DNA of 64,000 nucleotides from contig NZ_JAQAGZ010000011.1 in the NCBI RefSeq assembly GCF_027533625.1, forward strand, positions 124,001-188,000, in the 5' to 3' direction. Positions 59,293 to 64,000 of the stretch are shown piece after piece; the first letter of the stretch is position 1, and each line of letters opens with the position of its first letter. The stretch comes from Paenibacillus gyeongsangnamensis (GTDB lineage: Bacteria > Bacillota > Bacilli > Paenibacillales > NBRC-103111). The position numbers and the translations under genes were made by a program. The notes beneath the pieces are model-generated. The model did not search any database, was not told the DNA's origin, and saw only the letters and a program-made list of their open reading frames with translations.

Positions 59293-60003
59293 TCAGTTCA
59301 CCATATAATTAACTGAATCCTTGGTATCGAATACAGAGATGTGATCGACATAGCCCGTAGTCTTCGGAATAATAAATTTCAGCTGGAATGTATCCGATGC
59401 TTGGTAGATATAAATGTTGTCATTGCCATTTACTTTGGTATCCGCAGGCTTCCCTAAAGTCTGCTCAATTTGCTTCAACGTCAGCGTATGCAGCTTAGGG
59501 TCATAGGAACGGACATCGATAATTTGGCTGCCTTTGTTAAAGCCGAAGGCAGCATTTTTCTTCGAATAAATCGCATACAATCTGCTTCCCGTCCAATCTT
59601 TTTTGTCCGCTTGTCCCCATGCCTTTTCCACGTCATCTATAACATTGGTTTTTGCAGCAAAGGCTATGCCTTCCACTTTGCCTGATTGAGCTGATTCCAA
59701 CATTCGCTTGATTTGATCGGATACGGAGGCGGATACAGATCCGGACGCGGAAGCGGCACTGGATTTTACCGGTGTCGTATCAGGCTTTGCAGCAGAACTG
59801 CTATTGTCAGGCACCTGGGCAGATACAGGTGTAGGCGCTATTGATGTGCTTGATGGACTGGGTGCAGGTGTTGAGGCAGGTGCGTCAGCCGTAGCCTGTC
59901 CTCCTGTATTCGATAACGGCTTTACCGAAGATGTGCATGCGGTGAACATCATCATACTCGTAACCAGCATGGGTATAACAATGGTCTTCTTCAAGATCAT
60001 CAT
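59293..60003 (-). CDS. YjgB-like (DUF4309) lipoprotein
   Basis: 236 residues, exported. Lipobox MFTAC puts the lipid on Cys23; a ~65-residue Ala/Ser/Pro/Thr linker (residues 24-90) reaches through the wall; the DUF4309 domain (residues ~95-236: MLESAQSGKVEGIAFAAKTN, VEKAWGQADKKD, FGFNKGSQIIDVRSYDP, LTLKQIEQTLGKP) ends the protein. GAGGAGAG lies before ATG 60003. Function unknown; related proteins are cell-surface or spore-associated. Intact and with its own terminator among decaying neighbours. Confidence 0.87.
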   Translation of the reverse strand: MMILKKTIVIPMLVTSMMMFTACTSSVKPLSNTGGQATADAPASTPAPSPSSTSIAPTPVSAQVPDNSSSAAKPDTTPVKSSAASASGSVSASVSDQIKRMLESAQSGKVEGIAFAAKTNVIDDVEKAWGQADKKDWTGSRLYAIYSKKNAAFGFNKGSQIIDVRSYDPKLHTLTLKQIEQTLGKPADTKVNGNDNIYIYQASDTFQLKFIIPKTTGYVDHISVFDTKDSVNYMVN

Positions 60004-60100
60004 ACACGATTCTCTCCTCTAAATTTGAGTGACTACACTACATAAACGGTTAGAAGAGACAAATTGTTGCACTGGAAATTGATATCAACAAGTTGTGACT

Positions 60101-60139
60101 AAAAAAGGAAGAGGCCAACCTATTGATAAGTTCAGCCTC
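60101..60139 (-). terminator. Probable terminator of the 126-residue gene
   Basis: GAGGCTGAAC pairs imperfectly with GTTGGCCTC on the minus strand, followed by TTCCTTTTTTAG. Confidence 0.55.
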
Positions 60140-60144
60140 CATAT

Positions 60145-60525
60145 TTACTCTAATTTATTTGTAACAACAGCCAATTGAGGTTGTTTTCCCTCCTCTTGTG
60201 ATAGGATACCTCTCTTTTCAAAATCACTTCCAGGAGGATAGCCATGCAAGATTCCGATTGTACCAGAGAACTTAACTGGCCTACCATAATAATTCCATGG
60301 AGTTTTCAAAACATCTCCAGTAGCAGCATCTTGACCATTCTCCGAAACATCCCCAACTAGCATCTTTACTGCAAGTGGAACATTACCATTTTGGGTTGCC
60401 AATAGTACCTTCACATTCCATGTTGGGTTCTTGGCTTTCTCCTCTTCCTTCGCCTTTGCATCTGCAGCAGCTTTAGCTTTTTTATCTTCATTGGAGGTAT
60501 GGCACTTTTTACAATATATTACCAT
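60145..60525 (-). CDS. Hypothetical protein with half a zinc knuckle and Lys/Ala/Glu helix
   Basis: 126 residues. The start MVIYCKKCHTSNEDKKAK shows one CxxC; a second knuckle needed for a zinc ribbon is missing, and a charged helix (~15-32) follows directly, then ~90 residues of probable beta structure (WNVKVLLATQNGNVPLAVKM, WNYYGRPVKFSGTIG). No ribosome site precedes the ATG, so the N-terminus may have been lost by deletion. Not recognised. Confidence 0.5.
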   Translation of the reverse strand: MVIYCKKCHTSNEDKKAKAAADAKAKEEEKAKNPTWNVKVLLATQNGNVPLAVKMLVGDVSENGQDAATGDVLKTPWNYYGRPVKFSGTIGILHGYPPGSDFEKRGILSQEEGKQPQLAVVTNKLE

Positions 60526-60678
60526 ATTGAGCGTTACATTTAAGGATCAATCAATTACGTTAAATTTCTCTGTTAGCGGGTACATTCTAATCCTTAAATT
60601 TGGGTATCATAAATCCAATCTATACATAATTTACGATTCCAAGTCTGGCGCTTCAACGATAAGGAGGCACTCGACTCA

Positions 60679-61190
60679 ATGCCAGCAAAAGACATTATAC
60701 TCGGTATTATTATCCTGGTATTGGTGGCACAACGACAACTTAAACCTCGTCCATTAAGTGGCCGGCTTCTGCTTTTGCCGCTCATTCTCGGCGCTTACGC
60801 ACTCTATGCAGCAGCAGGAAATCCGACGGTTCAAATCCCAGGATGGATTTCACTTCTGTTAACGGTGGTTTTAAGTTTCTTTGTCGGTTTGATTCGCGGC
60901 CGAGTTACACGAGTGAAAATGGTCGTTGGATGGTCGCCGGGTCATTGCAGGGCTTGATGTTGTGGCTAGTCTCCATTCCGATTCGCTATGGCCTACGATT
61001 ATTACTCGTACCACTCCTAGGCGAAGGCGCAGCCCTTCACGGAAAGGCGGCCGTGCTCCCATACCTCTTCTCCATCACTGGTCTATTGCTTGGCCGAGCA
61101 GTGATACTCGTACTGCAGCATCCAGAAGCTCTACGACAGGCACGAACAGACCATTTGGCCGCGCGTGCGGAACGCCGTCGATTTCGGTAA
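60679..61190 (+). pseudogene. DUF1453/CcdC-like membrane protein with a frameshift
   Basis: GGAGG and ATG 60679 start a four-helix protein (MPAKDIILGIIILVLVAQRQ, LSGRLLLLPLILGAYALYAA, WISLLLTVVLSFFVGLIRG). Near 60920 the frame shifts; the other frame carries on GRWMVAGSLQGLMLWLVSIP, LFSITGLLLGRAVILVLQHP to a stop at 61190. One inserted or lost base would restore a ~170-residue protein resembling the CcdC/DUF1453 family. A DUF998 gene with a similar lesion follows. Confidence 0.72.
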
Positions 61191-61277
61191 TCATCGATCG
61201 TGGAAGTATTAAATACGATCCACCCTGACTCTGCTGCGTCCATTTCTTTGCGTTGAATTATAGAAGGGAGAATGGAC

Positions 61278-61891
61278 ATGAATCTTCAGTTAATTGAAAC
61301 GCTTAGCAATATCGCTGCTTTTATGACTGCAGTGGCGATGATCACCTTGATTGTGTTGCATGTGCTTCCCACGAGGTACAATCCGATTCTTGATGCCGTA
61401 AGTGATATGGCGTCGGTTCCTACCGTGGCTGGTTTTGGTTGCAAGTCGTTGCGGGTGGCATGGCTTGTTTATTCCTCGCGATATCCCTAAGCCTACTACG
61501 CCCATTTACCCCGACGCACGAAGTCATGGCTCTGCTCGTAACCACAGTGGCGCGGCTTCTCCTGCCGTTTTTCGCTACCGACCAGGGAGGGAGTCGATTT
61601 CAGACGGTACAAGGGACTATCCACATGATCTTGGCCATTTTCAACTTCGGAGGGCTCGTGTGGGCAGCAAGGGGATTGTGGACGAATCTGAGCCATTATC
61701 CTAGCTTTCAAGACGCCGAAAGCCTTCTTACCATCGTCCCCTGGGTCATGTTTTGGTTTGTTATCGCCGTTGTGCTTGCGCTCATCATTCCTCGGCTGAA
61801 AAATTTCTTCGGACTTTTCGAGCGTCTATTCTTGCTGTCCACATACGTCTGGCTCTTCGTCGTCTCAATCGAACTCGCCCGCTTGGGCTAA
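61278..61891 (+). pseudogene. DUF998-family membrane protein with a frameshift
   Basis: Starts MNLQLIETLSNIAAFMTAVA (ATG 61278, GAAGGGAGA site). At AGTGATATGGCG (near 61407) one base has been lost: restoring it gives the family motif SDYGVGSYRGWFWLQVVAGG, and the second frame then runs to 61891 through three or four more helices. So a full ~205-residue DUF998 protein is one base from intact. Function of the family unknown. Confidence 0.8.
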
Positions 61892-62285
61892 AATATTCCT
61901 GGGCGGCTTAGTTTGCCCATTTACAAGGGCTTTTCATGATGATAGCCCTTCCTCAACATCAGGTCTGATGTTCGATTGTGTTTAGGAGAGTATCGGGTGA
62001 GGACGTAGCTATCCCAATTTTGGGCATACGGGAACAGAAGAAGTGTTGGAACATTTCTCCAAGGGTTATTCTGCTGCACGCACACTCCACTCTTACCTTA
62101 GGGTTCACCATCCCATGACTCTACGGGTCTATGCCCTTACATTCCTTCGTTATACCTGACCAAGGCGTGGAGACCGATAACGTTTAGCTGACGGGTCTGA
62201 GCCCTTATCGGGCAGAAACTCGGTCCTCCGTGCTTTCTTGTTTCAATCCTGCGAATGAGTCAATACACATGGTTTCTTATCTGTC
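61892..62285 (-). other. Structured non-coding end of the IS110 element, possible guide (bridge) RNA region
   Basis: No gene. The sequence contains two near-identical direct repeats ACGGGTCTATGCCCTTA (62124-62140) and ACGGGTCTGAGCCCTTA (62191-62207), each with a GGG/CCC mini-stem, and an inverted repeat CCGATAA / TTATCGG (62174-62211). Directly downstream of an IS110 transposase, it matches where IS1111-type members carry their noncoding RNA. This is inference from position and structure. Confidence 0.35.
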
Positions 62286-63505
62286 TTAAGCAGCTTGATT
62301 ATATGGAGGAACAACTCTATTTGAAGAAAAGACCTCTCCTCGGTTTGCTATACCAACGATGATTCGGGCCAATTTTCCAATCACTTTAAATACCGATTGT
62401 TGCTTCTTCATTTTCTTGATTTGAACATTGTACTGATGGAGTTGCTGAAACACAGGATTATTTCCAATGAGCTGCAGCGTAGCTAGATATAGATATTTAC
62501 GCAACGTAGCGTCCCCCCTCTTGGAGAGTACGATCTGGCCTTTCCTCTTTCCTGAGGTGCTTTCAGCTAGGTTTAATCCTGCTTTACGTAATAGCTGGCG
62601 TCCGTGATCATACTGTCTGAGATCACCAGTCCCTGACAGAATTGCTGCAATACAGATAGACCCCAGGCCGATCGAACGTAATTGGTTGGCCATGGGAATA
62701 CCACTAAGCAATACTTCGATATCCTTTTCAATTGTATCTAGTACTTCTATAATCCGTTCAAACTCTTCTAATAGCCGCCTGAGATCCTGTTTTGCTTCGA
62801 GTAAAGCTGTTGTGTCCCCTATACTTTGCTTTGCTGTGCAATAAGCTGTGCTGCTTTTTGCATGCCGGTAGAGCCACCAGCTCGCTTCATATGCTTCCGC
62901 CAACTTGTAATCACTTCTGGTACAGATATGGACTCTATATCTTGCGGTAGGGGAAATTCTTTAAGGGTGGCTAACGAACGCTTGCTTGTCCAGTCATTAA
63001 ATACAGAGAAATACTCTGGGAGTCGTATGTCTAACCAGCGAATAATCCGGTTTTGAAATCGTGCACTATTCGTTACCCAAAATTCCCGGTCACTCATCAA
63101 CGTTTGCAACCTTTGAAAGACAGTAGCGTGCCTAGCGTAATCAAAATAGAAGCCTCGGCTAACCACATCAGCAACGACAAGTGCATCCTTCGGATCACTC
63201 TTGGAAGGGGAATTATCGCAGTTTTCCTTGTTTCGTTTGGTGGTAGCTGGATTCACCATTACAACATCTTTGCCCTTGTCAGCAAGCCAATTGGCAAGGT
63301 TATATCCATAGTGTCCCGTTGGTTCCATACCGATTATGACGTTCTTTAAGCTTCTGTTGAATTTCATGGATCCATCGTTCTAACTTCATATAACCTTCTA
63401 TTGTATTTGAGAAAGAAAGATGCCTCTTGGTAAGTATGATTCCTCGAAAATTTGTTGCTTGTGCTACATTGGTTTCTTATATCTTATCCATTTAGTTTGA
63501 AAAAA
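62286..63505 (-). mobile_element. IS110-family element remnant with broken transposase
   Basis: Minus-strand DEDD transposase in pieces: RHLSFSNTIEGYMKLERWI (about 63440-63380), then after a shift near 63345 VIIGMEPTGHYGYNLANWL (Glu of the DEDD set), SKSDPKDALVVADV (Asp pair), RKHMKRAGGSTGMQ, and after another shift near 62840 AKQSIGDTTALLEAKQDL, LRSIGLGSICIAAILSG (Tnp_20 domain) and RKYLYLATLQLIGNNP to a stop at 62286. The first ~25 residues are also damaged. Direct repeats TGGTTTCTTAT at 62270-62280 and 63470-63480 flank the coding part. Inactive without a helper. Confidence 0.88.
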
Positions 63506-63589
63506 GCATTATCTGAATCCGCTTTCTTTTTTAACGAATTTGACTGAAAATGCTTTTCTGATTTTATTTCAGTAAAATTAAAAGACACC

Positions 63590-63618
63590 GTGCCGCCCGA
63601 AAGCGGCACCCCGTTTTT
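63590..63618. terminator. Terminator-like hairpin
   Basis: Perfect 7-bp GC stem GTGCCGC / GCGGCAC, 6-base loop, followed on the plus strand by CCCGTTTTT and on the minus strand by a weaker TCTTTT. It lies just beyond the EamA remnant and probably ended that gene. Confidence 0.7.
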
Positions 63619-63636
63619 ATTAATCCATTATTTCTG

Positions 63637-64000
63637 TCAGGATAATTGAATCAGCATGACCCAAATGAGCATGAACCCTGCCAGCTGCGCTGCCGTCACG
63701 GGTTGGTGGAAGACCAGCGCCAGTTAATGAGCAGTCCTACCGCCGGAAAAAAGAGCTCCGCCAAGGAAGGTGGCGTAAAACACCTTGGTTCCGGACAAGC
63801 CGCGGTAGTACAGCAGCAAGCTCAGAAGTCCAGGCAGGAACGCCTGCAGCAGTAGATTTCCCAACACGGCCAGCCACTCGCCTGCCTGTGTCAAGGGCTG
63901 CAGTTCGCTCCCGCCTCCCCTCGAAGAGAGGGTAAACAAAAGCGGCAGCGCGCAGGCGAAGCGCAGCGCGGAGATCATTTCGAACTGCATCTTGCACAGC
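63637..64000 (-). pseudogene. EamA/DMT-superfamily transporter, C-terminal part, several frameshifts (continues past window)
   Basis: Minus-strand helices are clear: ISALRFACALPLLFTLSSRG, LAVLGNLLLQAFLPGLLSLL, YYRGLSGTKVFYATF, then VGLLINW and finally PVTAAQLAGFMLIWVMLIQL with a stop at 63637. At least two frame changes occur between 63700 and 63780. The 5' part is outside the window, so it is unknown if it is otherwise intact. Sequence is GC-rich compared with the IS110 beside it. Confidence 0.75.

Noticed and set aside
62124..62207. Two 17-base repeats considered as the start of a CRISPR array
   Set aside because: Only two imperfect copies, 50-base spacing and no cas genes; better explained as part of the IS110 end.

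Overview
The window looks like a chromosomal segment of a Gram-positive, endospore-forming member of the Paenibacillaceae, most likely Paenibacillus or a close relative. This is inferred from CotF-type spore-coat genes, many carbohydrate ABC importers paired with AraC or YesM/YesN-type regulators, SLH surface anchoring, GGAGG ribosome-binding sites and frequent GTG/TTG starts. No rRNA, tRNA or CRISPR array was seen.

Left part (1-20.9 kb). A minus-strand peptide-uptake operon (C26 gamma-glutamyl hydrolase, DppD, DppF, binding lipoprotein, DppB cut by the window edge) starts at a good promoter followed by two tandem cre-like sites. Then come a thiamine-diphosphate enzyme, two spore-coat genes, a sugar ABC importer, and a divergent PhyH dioxygenase / AraC / TIM-barrel operon. 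A permease remnant is fused to a 57-bp scrap of mrp. Next are wrbA with a perfect 13-bp palindromic operator, a SufR-like Fe-S regulator, a DUF1450 protein, a two-component system, and a flavin electron-transfer cassette (FMN-binding protein, ApbE, RnfD/NqrB-like).

Middle (21-38 kb). A minus-strand run links a sugar ABC importer and a YesM/YesN-type two-component system to a GH3 enzyme carrying both a cohesin and a dockerin, and to a cohesin-SLH surface protein: a two-gene mini-cellulosome. After an AraC regulator comes a four-carbon acid-sugar locus (dehydrogenase, DUF1537 kinase, GntR regulator) whose aldolase and GntP permease are remnants.

Respiratory block (38-49 kb). Formate dehydrogenase FdhA with DUF1641, HMA-like and zinc-ribbon partners, DUF2294, a cytochrome bd-type oxidase with a CydS-like 34-residue subunit, a broken fdhD lacking its expected cysteine loop, moaA, and on the opposite strand a truncated second fdhA with its own DUF1641 gene.

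Right part (49-64 kb). A two-gene TOMM (azoline peptide) maturation cassette without a visible precursor is followed by decaying DNA: GH42-like, IS1380, SDR, epimerase, ChbG, DUF1453-like, DUF998, IS110 and EamA remnants. Among these sit an intact TetR/SDR pair with clear operators and a DUF4309 lipoprotein. The many single-base frameshifts here mean either real decay or residual sequencing error.
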